Shown here in pieces: positions 46,881 through 58,861 of a stretch of 64,000 nucleotides of DNA. The position numbers and the translations under genes are program-made. The notes beneath the pieces were generated by a model that had not been told where the DNA came from, ran no database searches, and worked only from the letters and a program-made list of their open reading frames with translations. The stretch lies in assembly GCA_963920525.1 (NCBI GenBank), contig OY986436.1, positions 184,399,496 to 184,463,495 on the forward strand, in the 5' to 3' direction. Source of the stretch: Dichetophora obliterata. Taxonomy: Eukaryota > Arthropoda > Insecta > Diptera > Sciomyzidae. How positions within the stretch are numbered: the first letter of the stretch is position 1; every line of letters begins with the position of its first letter.

Positions 46881-49800
46881 CACAGTACAACATTTTTCAG
46901 TTCATTGATTGCCAACTCAATTCTGAGAACTGTATGTGAAATTAAACCCAAAAAGAAGAATTTATGCATCATTCGTTTTGTCTTCTTACCTGCCAAAATA
47001 TTTTTAATATCGATTTGAAGTTAGTAACTATCGTATAGGGGAATTTTTCACGTTTTAGGCTCTTTTGTTTGACATAACTCGAGAACCACTAGTCCGATTT
47101 AGCTGAAACAAATTTAGAAAACTTAAGAATTACAATTCATCTGATATTTTTTAGACCGTTTTTCTATGTGTGCAACACTTTCGAAGTATGAAGTATGAAT
47201 GTATGAAGGGAAAAAAGTATTTTTGGCCTAAAAATTAAATTTTTTTTTTTAAAAATTCATAAAAAATCCAAAATGGAAAAAGAGTCAAATCTAATTACTT
47301 TAACGTAAAGTCACATAACATGAGCAAAATAAGGCATAGATCATGAAAATCGATGCACGTGTTTCTCATTTATTCACAATTAAATGTATGAATTTCAATA
47401 ATTTGCTCGATATATTCACAACAATATTTGGAGAAAACATTGACACCTTTTTTATGATTTTGAGAATTAAAAAAAAAAAGAATAAACAAAAATTTATTTG
47501 ATTTTTATGATTGCGTAAGCAAAGCAATAAACGCTAATAAATGTGCGTGAACAATTCAAAGGAAAAACTTAAAGTGGAATTTTTTAATTATTATTTTTTT
47601 TACAGAAATTGCACCCACATTTAAGGGTGCTGATTATTTGGAAAGTTTTGCACAATTTGAAACTTACAAGTGTTGAATCAGGTATATAGCCAGCCACCCT
47701 TAAAATATGCGCCCATTTATAAGTACCTAGCAGTAAAATATTGAAAAATACGTAGTATTTATAGGTTTTTTAAAAGTGAATAACAACAAAACATAAAATA
47801 TATCAATATGGAAAGCAACAAATGCCCAAATTTGGATGAATTTTGTTACGTTTGTGGTCATATCGTCCGAAAAATACAGAAGAAAGATCGAAAAAATTTG
47901 TTTACTGAGCAATTCAAAACCGCGTATTGAATTTATTATTTCGATGAAGCAGATTTAAGTGGTGCAAATTTTACGCCGAACACAGTGTGCAACAGCTGTT
48001 ATACTACCCTTCTAAAATGGATGCACGGAAAAAGTAGAAAGTTGTCTTTTATAAAGCCAGTAATTTGGGTGGAAGACCTAACTGGACATGATGAATCCAG
48101 ATGCTACGCATGCATAAATTTTCGTCCTGGATTAAACAGAAAACAACTGAAAGCAAAAGTATACACTGCTGCATTTACTGCCACACTTCCAGTGCAACGC
48201 CCTGCTGATACCGATGCACCTAAACCTCCGAGTGCGGATACTGTGTCCCTGCTAGCCGAAACCGTTTTCACCAATCCGAGCAATTTGGATGATGCTGATT
48301 GGACACCCGATATTGAAAATAATGGATCAGAACCGGTAACACAAATCGAAATGGATTACATTGTGGCTAAGATGGGACTATCACAACAAAACTCGGAATG
48401 GTTGACATCATTTTTGAAGCGCAGAAAACTCACACAGCAAAATGTCAGCGCAACATCATACCGACAACGCCAAGCTGATTTTCAGAAATTTTATTCTGTT
48501 AACGAAGCAAATACGTTCACGTACTGCCATGATATACTAGGCTTAGTGGAAAAATTGAGAATGGTTTATATCGCTGGCGACTGGCGTTTATTCATCGATG
48601 GTTCAGTTACCAGTTTGAAGGCTGTGCTACTGCACAAAAAAAAAATAAAAAACCATCCATTCCATTGGGATTCAGCACAACTATGAAGGAAACGTATGAA
48701 GCATTGGGCGAAATTTTGAAGAAAATCAAATACGATGAACACAAATGGAACATTTGTTTCGATCTGAAGGTGGTCAATATACTACAAGGGATTATAGAAA
48801 GGGGCGGATATCCAAAATACTTCTGCTTCCTTTGTAATTGGGATTCACGATACAAAGGAAATCAATATCAATGTAAAGATTGGAAAGGAATAACTCCCGA
48901 GCTCAACAAACAATTAAAATTACGCAATGAACCTATGATAAAGGACCTGGATGATATTTTGTTGCCACCGCTCCACATGAAACTGGGAATAGCTGGGAAA
49001 TTCGTTGAAGTGGTGGTCAAAAAAGTTAACGGCGCCTTTAACTGTTTGAAATCCATCTTTCCGAAACTCAGTGGTGAGAAAATTAAAAACGGTACGTATC
49101 GTACTCTGTATTTAAATATTGTCATATTTAAATTTGTTAATTTCTATACATTCGCATTACCAATAATTTTTTCGTTTTTCTTATGTATTTAAAATAGGTA
49201 TTCTCAATGGACCTGATATTCGGAAATTGATCAAAAGTGATTCTTTCACAAATTTGCTTTCAGAGCATCATGACAACCAACATGCATAGAACGCATTGAA
49301 AGAAGGAATAGAAGGCGTTCTAGGAAAGAACCGTGTCCAGCGAGAAGAGATACAGCAACGAGTGGACAGGTTGCTGTATTATTTCGAAAAATCGCTGCAT
49401 CTATGACGCTGAAATTGCATTTCTTGCACCACCACCTCGATACCTTTTTGGCACAATCACCTCAGGAATCAGACGAACAAGGAGAGAGGTTCCACCAGGT
49501 GACCATGCCAATTGAAAAGCGGTTCAAAAGCAAAAAATTGGATGCATTGCTTGCGGAGGTTTGTTGGTGGAGTTCCACAATTATGCAGTTTGAAGAAAGC
49601 ACCGAAGATGAAGAGATTGAAATTGGTGGACACAGTGAAAGAAACACGCCCTTGAATAGTATGTGTATCTCGGATGACGATACAGACTCAGACCATGAAT
49701 ATGAACAACCTACGAAGAAAACAAGATCATCAGAACCACAAGCGTCAACTTCTACAAGGATGGATATTGCCAATAATTGAAAACATGTTCTAAATTTTGT

Positions 49801-50349
49801 TTTTATGCATATTATAATTGCGTATTAATTGCATATTATGGCTATATGGCATATGGTGGCTATAACTGATTTTTGAAATTCATACCTTTACTCAATTGCA
49901 AATAAAAGCGAAACGCGTGCATCGATTTTCATGATCTTTGTCTCATTTTGCTCATAGGTTATGTGACTTTGCGAAAAAGTAACTAGACTTGAAACTTATT
50001 TCCGTTTTGTATTTTTTATGAATTTAAAAAAAAATATTTTTTTTTTCTTCATGCACTTATTTTTAACTTGGAAACTGTTGCTTTTATAGGAAAACAATAT
50101 ATGAACAGATTAAGAGAATTGTAATTTTTAATTTTTTAAAATTTATTTCAACTAAATCAGGTTAGTGGTTGTCGAGCTATGTCAAACAACAGGGCCTAAA
50201 ACGTGATAAATTCCCCTATACGATAGTACTAACTTCAAATATTTTGGCAGGTAAGAAGACAAAACGAATGATACAGAAATTCTTCTTTTTGGGTCTAATT
50301 TCACATACAGTTCTCAGAATTGAGTTGGCAAATCATGTGTTGCACTGTG
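46881..50349 (+). mobile_element. Long-TIR DNA transposon with CAC ends (CMC-like)
   Basis: A 3,469-bp element bounded by inverted repeats of about 480 bp (46881-47400 and 49870-50349). Termini are CACAGTACAACA and, reverse complemented, CACAGTGCAACA. TTC flanks both sides (46878-46880 and 50350-50352), consistent with a 3-bp duplication. CAC termini and short duplications are typical of the CACTA/Mirage/Chapaev group (family knowledge); the superfamily call is tentative. It carries one broken transposase gene. Confidence 0.8.
47808..49780 (+). pseudogene. DDE transposase of the long-TIR element, with intron
   Basis: The likely start is the ATG at 47808. The N-terminus has zinc-binding cysteines: CPNLDEFCYVCGHI, CNSCYTTLLKWM, CYACINF. 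Candidate catalytic residues are Asp in RLFIDGSVTSLK (48597-48599), Asp in WNICFDLKVV (48761-48763) and Glu in SDEQGERFHQ (near 49475-49484). CFLCNWDSR and LPPLHMKLGI lie between the last two. A GT-AG intron at 49092-49197 (106 bp) restores the frame between KIKN and ILNGPD. Damage includes a TGA near 47929, a frameshift near 48655, a stop near 49285 and a frameshift near 49400. The C-terminus is acidic and Ser-rich. I recognise the family from other invertebrates without a secure name. Confidence 0.75.
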
Positions 50350-50352
50350 TTC

Positions 50353-50754
50353 TGGACTCACAATTCACGGGAACAAGGTTGGTTATCTTCTATTTTAAGG
50401 CATAACAAAACAATACACAAAAACAACATTTAACACAGACAAATGGAAAGAATATCTGATTTATACACTCTACATACCTTGATTATTAATTTCCATTCTT
50501 AATAATTTAATTTTATTGGATCGTAAAAAATTTACACAGCTTCGAATTCAACAAAAAGATTTGCCTCTTTTACACAAATGCAACAGCTGATAAAACACAT
50601 GACTTTAAAGCAACGCCAAAATTCCAGGGTTGCCATAACATCCAAATTTTTAATGATTACCTTACCTCCCAAATATATTCTTCAAAATAAATTTATTTAA
50701 GTGCAGTTTTGTTCCAACAAAAATTTTGAATTTATGCCGCAAAATTTCAATTCT
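50353..50754. other. Spacer, no gene seen
   Basis: Non-coding sequence between the CMC-like element and the SINE. It may include the 5' end of the Transib-like element, which the CMC-like element appears to have split off, but no terminus was found. Confidence 0.4.
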
Positions 50755-51055
50755 GGCTTGGAAGGAATTTGACCTGATCAATTGTGTTGTGCGTGTTATT
50801 AAATGTTTGATCACAAATGGCCGAGAACTGGACCTACGTGTTTTATGCCGACTCCGAACGGCGTATGTTCTTAATAAGCTTTACATGGCAATTTTTACTC
50901 TCTGAGGTTTGCCATTGTCTGCAGAGAGGTGACAACCGAACAGAAAAATCAATTCAATTGAAAAAGTTTTCTGTCTGAGCTGGAATTGAAGCCGGGCTAC
51001 CACGGTTCTTTAGCTTAGGGGCCATACACTCTACCCACTAGGCTACGGCCGCCAC
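50755..51055 (-). mobile_element. tRNA-derived SINE
   Basis: On the minus strand the head has an A box TAGCCTAGTGGG (51045-51034) and a B box GGCTTCAATTCC (50993-50982). The body contains TGGCAAACCTCAGAGAGTAA, TTGCCATG and CCGTTCGGAGTCGGCATAAA followed by GTAGGTCC, a core I associate with a SINE common in tephritid flies (memory, not a search). Its 5' head touches a relic of the ATTAGT repeat. Confidence 0.72.
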
Positions 51056-51089
51056 ATAGTATTAGTATTAGTTGTAATATCAGTATCAG
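51056..51089. repeat. Relic of the ATTAGT hexanucleotide repeat
   Basis: AGTATTAGTATTAGTTGTAA followed by ATCAGTATCAG. These are the same degenerate units as the satellite edges at 34185-34420 and 43300-43400, but 7.6 kb beyond the array. Confidence 0.7.
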
Positions 51090-54085
51090 AACTTTTGAGT
51101 TCTCATCCTAGTTATGTGCAGCTTCCTGCCTTCCTTGCATAGAGGCGAATCACCCTTCCGCCAACCCTTTGTTCAGAAAAAACCTTTTATGATGCTATGC
51201 TGTTATCCGGCTGCTCTTTTCTTATTTTGTTCCATATTTTTATTTTTATGCTAATTTATTCACTATCTTGTTTTTATTTATTTTAGTTGTCTCTTGTCAA
51301 AATTAGCAATGCTGCTATATTTTCGATATGTGTTATAGTTGTTTATGGCTTTCATTGTTAATGTTTTTTTACTAAAAGTATCGTTAAGCGCAGTTTTGAA
51401 AATATGGCAAACGTTATTGCAAACCTCTGTTTTTCTCTATTGTATTCTGTTAGTTAACGTTAACTTTATGGTAACATTAATTTTTTGAGGGAACTCCGCT
51501 ATTGTTTGTATATTTCTTGCTCAGGCGAGAAATAATGATAAATTCCCTATACTTTCTTGTCAGAATGAATAAGCTGATGGCTATTTCTGGCATTTTTGAT
51601 AAAAACATAAGGACCAATTGTTAAAAAATGTGCAAGAGAGATATTGGGTTCAGAAATCAAAAGAGGTACATTAAAAAGGCATTTAACCCTTTAATGACAC
51701 ACTAGACCGAATTCGCAATGTCAAATATCAATAAATCTTAACTTTTCGCATTCTGTTTCTATTAGACTCAAATCCATCGCACACTTGTTTTCATTTCTCG
51801 TATTAAAAAGATCTCAACTAATGTTTTGAATGTGATGTATACTATTGTTTATTTCTTTAGGCAATTCCAACACAAAATCAAGCAAATCAACAAGTTCGGC
51901 ACTTGGTTTTATTAAATCATTTTGAATCTTAGAAAACAAAACAAAAATGTTAACATGCGCTGGCTTTTCTTGTGATTAATAAATTAAAAAATGAATATAA
52001 GCCTTAGGGAACATTTTCCAAGGCAACATTTTTTAGTTTCTATTTAAAAAAAAATATGTCACAAAACGCAAGTTTTATACGTGAAGTACCAATAATATTG
52101 AAGCAACTTGAATTTGTTGTAGCTGAAATGAAGATTAGATTTCTTATTGTGTTTGCTGAGTTTTAATGAATCAAAATCCGTTGGTAAGAGTTCGCTTTAG
52201 TATGCCATTTAAGGTAACTTAAATAATTAGGGGGGGAACCATATCAAAGGAACTAGATAGTATTGATGTTCAACTCAAGCATAACTCAAGCGAACCTAGG
52301 AAACCGCCAATTTTTTATGTTCGTATATACGGTGACACCAAGACGAGCTGTCTAAATTGTGTCTAACTTTTTCAGCAAACAAGGATGTAGTTCTAAAAAA
52401 TGATTGGACTTTCCCAGCTTTAAAAATTATTACATTGATATGGCCTCTTTTGAAGCTGAAGTGTTAGACTTGCCTACTTTTAACGTTAAACTATTCTAAT
52501 TTTTTGATATTGAATAATTTATTGAGATCCTATGAAATCTATTGTAAAATACCAGTTTTAAGCCCAACTGGTATAAAAATTTACTGTTTTTATACAAGAG
52601 ATAATAATTAAGAAATTAATTTTTGTTAGGCATGAAATTTTGTAGAAAGATAAAGCTGTGAAAAAATTTTCTAAAAATATATTAATTTTTTTTTTTGGAA
52701 TTGGATGGTTTTAAATTTTTTAGCAAACATTATTGCTTCCCTTACTCGTGATCTTGTCATAGGAGAATTCTCTCATCATTTATTCATAAAAGAATTTAAC
52801 TCAGGAATTCTTATTTGCCTGATATCACAGCCCACTAATGTAATAAAATCATCTCCATTAAAAATAATTCAGAGTTCAAAGATGTGGTGAGCTCAATAGT
52901 TGTATTAAAAGTAAATTTAGGGCTTATGTGATTTTATAGATGAGAGCAAAGTATTAAATTAAATTCAGATATGCTTCAATATGAAATAACTTTTTGAAGA
53001 TGTCTTTTTAAATTATGGAATTCGTTTTTATTTTAACATCGTCTATTTAGACCTTTTTCGCTTAGTGTGTAAGTTCAGAAATTAAAAAAAATTTATTAAT
53101 GTTTATTGCTCGTATGAATCTTCTGAACTACTGTTATTTCAATAAGAACTATTGTTAAAGTTAATTAAAGATCAGGATCAAATTTCAGAGCAAAAAATTT
53201 TCAACCATAATTAAAAAAGTGTTGAGAAATTTGAACAAACAAACGCAACAAAATTAACAAATAAATAAAGTATTATCAAGTATAAAGTTTCTGGCTTGAA
53301 ATATTAAAACAAAGTGAGAAAAAGCGTATGCTTCCCTCTGCTGTCCGTTTTTTTCAACCAATTTAGTTGGTATTTTTTAAATGTGGATAATTACAATGTG
53401 AAAGTTATAGGCAACAAAACACAACTCAAAAAAATTATTTGCCATCCCTCCTCGTACCGCCCAAAAATCAATAAAAATGTTTTATTTAAAACGACTTTGG
53501 CCTCATTAGATTTAAAATTGGAAATTTAGTTTGTATGGTTATTGTTATGGTTACTTTTAAAAATGTTTAAAATTGACTACTGGGGCTACAAAATTGATTA
53601 TTATGGATGCTTTCAAATACTACATTGATAAGGAAGAAAATGTTGCCACACCCTCTTGTACCGCCCATAAATCGGAGAAACCCAAAGAAGATTAATTATA
53701 TGGAAATTTTTCATTTTATGTAGGAAATGCCGCACATCGCTGAAAGTTCTTCACCGATTCCTTTGAAATTTGCAGAGAGATACACTACCACTAAGGTCAT
53801 GTGTTAGGGTATATTTTATGTTCCACGTTAATTCAAGACGCCCACTAAACGCAGGACAAAAGTTTTAGATAATTTTGGCCTGAATACAGATCCAAACGGC
53901 TCGATGGATTTCGCTCAAATTTTGTATACGTATTCTGTGCATCCTAGATCAGATTAATAAACAGCTAAAAAGCAAATCTGGTGCTTTCGAAAACATCACA
54001 TAGGCATAACTTTTTTTAACGTTATTCTTTAGCAGTGAAGCCATTTGAAATTTTGTTAAAAGCAGCTCATGTAACAAATTAAGGA
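51090..54085. other. AT-rich DNA, no gene seen
   Basis: No gene is supported. A direct repeat with 'ccctc(c/t)tcgtaccgccca' occurs near 53447 and 53650, about 205 bp apart. The rest is AT-rich and unrecognised. Confidence 0.45.
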
Positions 54086-54086
54086 C

Positions 54087-55355
54087 ATTGAAAAAACAAA
54101 ATTTATAATAATATTATCAAATAAACAAGTTATTATTTAAATTAATTTTTGGTAGTTTACAATAGGCAAAAATAAATCATGTGACGTCAGCACATGTCAG
54201 CATGTCGACAAATAGCAGCTGCCTTAAAAGTTTCTAAAACCATAGTATATAATGTTCTTCAGTATTTAATAAAAAATTCATCTGAATAAAAGGTGCAACG
54301 CAAACAAAGAAGCCGCATTACTATTGCTCGAGAAGATACTCTCATTGTCCGGGAATCCAAAAAAAAATCAACATAAATCTGCAAACGAAGTACGAGTGGC
54401 TATCTATTGCAAAAATAAAGCAGCACAATCCGTAGACACTATTAAGAGACGTTTGCGTAAAGCCGGACTTTTTGGAAGGATTTCACGGAAGAAGCCTCTG
54501 TTAGCTAAACGCAACCGTAAGAAGAGTCTTGGGTTCGATAAAAACTATCGTCACTGGGTAGCAAAAGAGTGGAAGAGAGTATTGTTTTCAGACGAAACTA
54601 AAATAAAAAGAGTGTCACCCGATTAAAAAAAAAATTTGTCTGCCGCCCAAGGTCAAAGGAGTTCGACTCAAAGTCCACCCGAGCTTCACTGAAGCATGTA
54701 GGAGGAAGCATTATGCTTTGGGGTGCTATGTCTTGGCGTGGTGTCGGTCCACTGCAAAAATTTAGGGTCTTATGAACCGGTTCCAATATACTTAAACTCT
54801 GAAAAATGTGGTTCTGCTTAATTCGGATGAAAATATGCCCGTAACATGCATATTTCAGCAGGACAATGACCTGAAGCACACCGCTCGGCTGGTCAAGCAG
54901 TGGTTTTCAGATAATCAATTTACTGTTTTGGACTGGCTATCTTGCAGTTCTGATCTCAATCCAATTGAGAACTTGTGGCAGGTTGTAAAAAAAGATGTGA
55001 GCTTGCTTAAGATAAGCATCTTTGATAAGCTGTAAGATGAAACAAAAAAAAGTTTGGAAAGCGCTTCCTAACAGTGTTTGTGTAAACTTAGTGGAGTCTT
55101 TGCCTCGCAGTTGTCAAGCAGTAATTGACAACAATGGTTTTGCATAAAAATATTGTAAAAATAATAATAATATAGGTACTTTATACATTTTTAAATTGCT
55201 ATCTGGGCTGTGACTTTAAATGAGCAAATGTTGTGAAAGTGCGAAAAAGCTGTAGTAGCTGTAGTATTGTTATTGCATGAAAATAAAGTATTAAGAACTC
55301 AAATGTCACTACTTATTTGATTATGTATTTATGATTTTTTTCCAGGTTTTGAAAA
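54087..55355 (+). mobile_element. Tc1-like DNA transposon fossil
   Basis: A plus-strand Tc1-like transposase remnant fills the centre. Loosely inverted AT-rich flanks (54087-54131 and 55308-55355, sharing TATTTGAT-AT and TTTTTTTC phrases in reverse complement) may be decayed ends. TA duplications cannot be assigned with confidence. Confidence 0.55.
54200..55145 (+). pseudogene. Tc1-like DD34E transposase remnant
   Basis: Open segment 54324-54626 has NQHKSANEVRVAI, RRLRKAGLFGRISRKKPLL and KRVLFSDETKIKRV with the first Asp. A stop follows SPD near 54624, and the frame shifts to give CRPKVKGVRLKVHPSF. Segment 54808-55035 has CIFQQDNDLKHTARLVKQWF with the second Asp, then SDLNPIENLWQVV with the Glu. 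Counting gives 34 residues between the last two acids, the Tc1 spacing. Further stops lie downstream. The catalytic triad is legible but the gene is dead. Confidence 0.85.
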
Positions 55356-57300
55356 ATACTGTTAAATAATTAAAAACAGGCTTTTACGTAAAGGTCTATT
55401 CTATTTAAATTATATTTAAACTCAGTGTTTACGTAAACAAAATAAGGAATTTTTTTTAAAGTTTCTATGTTTATATAGTGTCCCAAATTTGTTGCACGGA
55501 GCTGTGCACTTTGTTTTGTCCATGCTCCTTCCGCTCTTTTTAGGCTAAAATTTTGTATAGGAATTTCGTGCCAATTTAATTATTACAAATTCCTCTTATT
55601 TTGGCACCAAAAACATTTACAAATCTTCAAAATTGTAGAAAATTTTTAGTATAACAACTATTTCATAAATCATCGTTACCTAAGAATGAAAAAAAACGAC
55701 ATGAAAATAAAAGATACACTTTAACAAACATAACCTGCCAATTTATAAATATATAGGTAAGGCGTAGCAAAGCGCGCTGGGGAATAGCTAGTACATAATA
55801 TAAAATTTGTTTCAAATGACATTTTAAAAATATGAATTTTAGCTTATTCTCTTAAGTTTAAAGAAATCAGGTATATTTGTTATGTTACATCTCTTGCGAT
55901 ACTTAAAAAATAATTTTGAAACTTGTCTCACATGGCATACAATAATATCTTAATTTGATAAAAATTCCAGCCTATAAAATAACTCATCAATGTTGGTGAT
56001 CATCAGGCACAGCAAAGAAAAGGCTGCTGCTGTTGCTGCTGAATGGCCATCAACCGACAACAATCCGAGCGATTGTTGCCAACCTTCATTTGTTTTAGCA
56101 ATTATTTTCGCATTTGGCAAGTTGAAGTTAATTTTTGCTTATTAATGTCGAGGCTCTTCACAGGTCCTTAAATCCGGTAAATTTTAAGCTTAAGACGAGC
56201 GTGAGCGCGCGCTCGCTATGCAAGTGTGAAGCATCTAACTGACAGACAGATAGACGGACAAACCGACACCTGAAGAGATGTATTGTAAAAGTATATGTAT
56301 ATAAGCTACTTTTATAAGCCATTCAGTGGTCAATCTGGCAGCCTGGTAGTCGGGCAGTCAATGCGTCCAACTGACTTATTAGAGAGCCCGGCCAAGTTGA
56401 GGTTAGTCGCTTCGTAGACGCTGTCAGTCGGAATGAAGACATTAGTGTTAATGGATTTGTTATTAAGGTGTTGCAGGCGATTTTGTCTGTTCGTTTGAGC
56501 ATTCGTCTGAGCGTCTCTCCCTGCATCTGGCATTCTATTTGTTGCCGATGTTACTCATTATGTGCCGTGCGCGCTTTTGGCTCCTTTGGCTTTGATTCTT
56601 GGACTTCGGCCGGTTCAGCTGCGTCAAAATCAGTCTCAATCTCTTGACGCCCGTGAGCTGGATATATCAATGCATAAGCTGCTCAAGCAATAATATTTCT
56701 TCTACGTTGCTCTTTGTCGACTTTAATTTGTTGATCATCAACGCAGTTGAAAGAAATCATTATTATTTTTGTGCCTTTTGTAGTTGTTGATGACGTTGTT
56801 GTTGTTGATCGTATTCTTAAGATGCGTGGACTTGATGAATTAATCAATTTCAATTTCAATGAAAAGCCAAGGTTGAAAGGATTTTATGTGCACAAAATTG
56901 CAAAATGTGCACTTACATAGCTTAGCCGTCAATCACAACCCTGCAATTTTTTATTGATTTATGCAATATAATTATTAATTATTGCAATATAATTAAATGC
57001 AACTAGAAAAAGTCGAGTTGTTCGTGTCGGTGTATTTTATCTCTTAGACGTCTTCAGAAAAGCAATCAATAGTGAATGTCAGTTCACTTTGCTTATTTGA
57101 ACACAAATGAAAACTCATGACTTAAAACGTATTGTCAAAAAGTCCTAAACATACATGTGGAAGAACTGTAAACAAAAATCAGCGTGACTTCGGTGCTTGT
57201 AGTTTTAATTAGAAGATAACCTTTACAGAAAAATGCTTTAATTGTGCTATAACTTATTCTTATAAAGAATTTTCCATTACTGTTGTTTAAGGATTAATAC
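55356..57300. other. AT-rich to mixed DNA, no supported gene
   Basis: No exon is supported. 55990-56860 is less AT-rich, with GCTGCTGTTGCTGCTG near 56025 and a GTTGTT run near 56795, and may be host non-coding sequence. Short frames at 56323-56533 have no recognisable domain. Confidence 0.4.
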
Positions 57301-57319
57301 TAACCACAGTAGTATAAAA

Positions 57320-58680
57320 ATAAAGAACCCTGCAAAAAACCGACCCATTGCGATATGCTCTACGCTTTCCAAAGTTATGGAAAGCATAATAAACTTTAAC
57401 ATCATGAACTATCTTGAGCTCAACCAACTGCTTAGTGATCGTTAATTTGGTTTCCGTAGGGCTTGCTCTTGTGGTGATCTTATGGCGTTCTTAACGGAAG
57501 AATGGAATCAATGCGTTTACTTTTCCAGCGAGAGCAGGGTTGTTGCTCTAGATATTTCAAAAGCGTTTGACCGAGTGTGGCATAAAGCGCTCGTGTGAAA
57601 ACTTGTAGCATATGGTTTTGGTGGGAGCGTTGATCGATGGATTACATGTTTCCTCAAGGACAGAACGATTCGAGTCGTAGTTGACGGTGTTTCGTCCGAG
57701 GAGAACGCCATCAACGCGCAGGAGTACCGCAGGGTTCAGTTCTATAGCCAACCTTGTTTCTGGTTTTTATCAACGACCTTCTGTCGTTGACGCATAACCC
57801 AATACATTCGTTTGCGGACGACAGCAGCATTTTTTATTCATATTCATTAAAAAAGTGGAGATTGAGAGAAAAATTCAAAATATGAATGACACACTCCTAA
57901 ATGATCTACAAAAAAATCTCCGAGTGGGGTTTTGCAAACAGAGTAGAGTTAAATGCAAGCAAGACTCACTGCTGCATGTTAATCCACAAGCGGATGAATT
58001 GCCCTTAGCTCCCCTCAATATGAATGGTGTAGATCTTGTGGAATCAGCCGCTCTTGACGTTCTTGGCATAACGATCTAATTTGATTTTCGTCAGAATGAT
58101 CATATTTTCGATGTGTCGAAAGAAGCGGGCAAGTGCCTTGGTTTTTTAAGACGGTACAAAAAATATTTTACTTCAGCTGATCTTCGCATGATCTACACCT
58201 CATATATTAGACCGAAAATGGATTAGAAAATGGATTAGATTCGCACATTTGGGCAGGGGCTTCAAGATCTTATTTGGAGCTTCTGGATCGAATTCCTAAT
58301 CTTGCGATATATTTGATAGGGGATGAAAGTATTTCATCCTTTCTTCACTGTCTTGGGCATCGACGTAATGTTGGTTGCCTAAGCCTTCTGTTTATTTACT
58401 ACCATTGGGAGTGCTCAAGGGAGATACATGGCCTGACGCCAGCTCGCGTGTTTCCCAGGTCCACTCGGGCAGCTGTTGAAGCCCACCCCCTTTACCATTT
58501 CCTCTATGTCCAACAGAACTTCGCATTACCGAGATAATAAGTTTTTTAGTCGCATGGAAAGGGTATGGAATAGTCCCTCTGCGAACGTGTTACCCGGCAA
58601 TTTGGAGCTGTGCAAATTTAAAACAAATCTTCACCAACACTACTCCATCGATCCACCCTCCAACTAACTATCACCCATCT
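57320..58680 (+). pseudogene. L2/CR1-like non-LTR reverse transcriptase fossil
   Basis: A plus-strand RT remnant in several frames. 57440-57760 has FGFRRACSCGDLMAFLTEEW, VALDISKAFDRVWHKAL (motif A) and WITCFLKDRTIRVVVDGVSS; the PQG block is shifted. Next come PTLFLVFINDLL and HSFADDSSIFYS, so the usual YADD is FADD. 57855-58079 and on carry VDLVESAALDVLGITI and CLGFLRRYKKYF. The C-terminus (58274-58667) has GHRRNVGCLSLLFIYYHWEC, AHPLYHF-type and CKFKTNLHQHYSID sequence. Style suggests the L2/CR1 group. No ORF1 or endonuclease was found upstream. Confidence 0.78.
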
Positions 58681-58861
58681 TCAGAATCAACATAATGCAT
58701 ATGCATTTATATGGGGCATCCCCTGAGCGTTGGTTCAGTCTAAAAAAAATTGAGCACACTTCTTCCCATATAATATATTCAACAATGATCAAGCTACTTC
58801 GAAATTTTGAATTTAAGTATTATACGTAGTACTTTCATTTGTTCTTATACTCAGCGTTCAC

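Noticed and set aside
43962..50349. A working RAG-like recombination system with partner gene and signal sequences
   Set aside because: The transposase is broken in several places, no RAG2-like gene is visible, and no CACWATG-type termini were found.
50982..51045. A functional tRNA gene on the minus strand
   Set aside because: A and B boxes are present but the acceptor stem and arms do not fold properly, and a SINE body follows.
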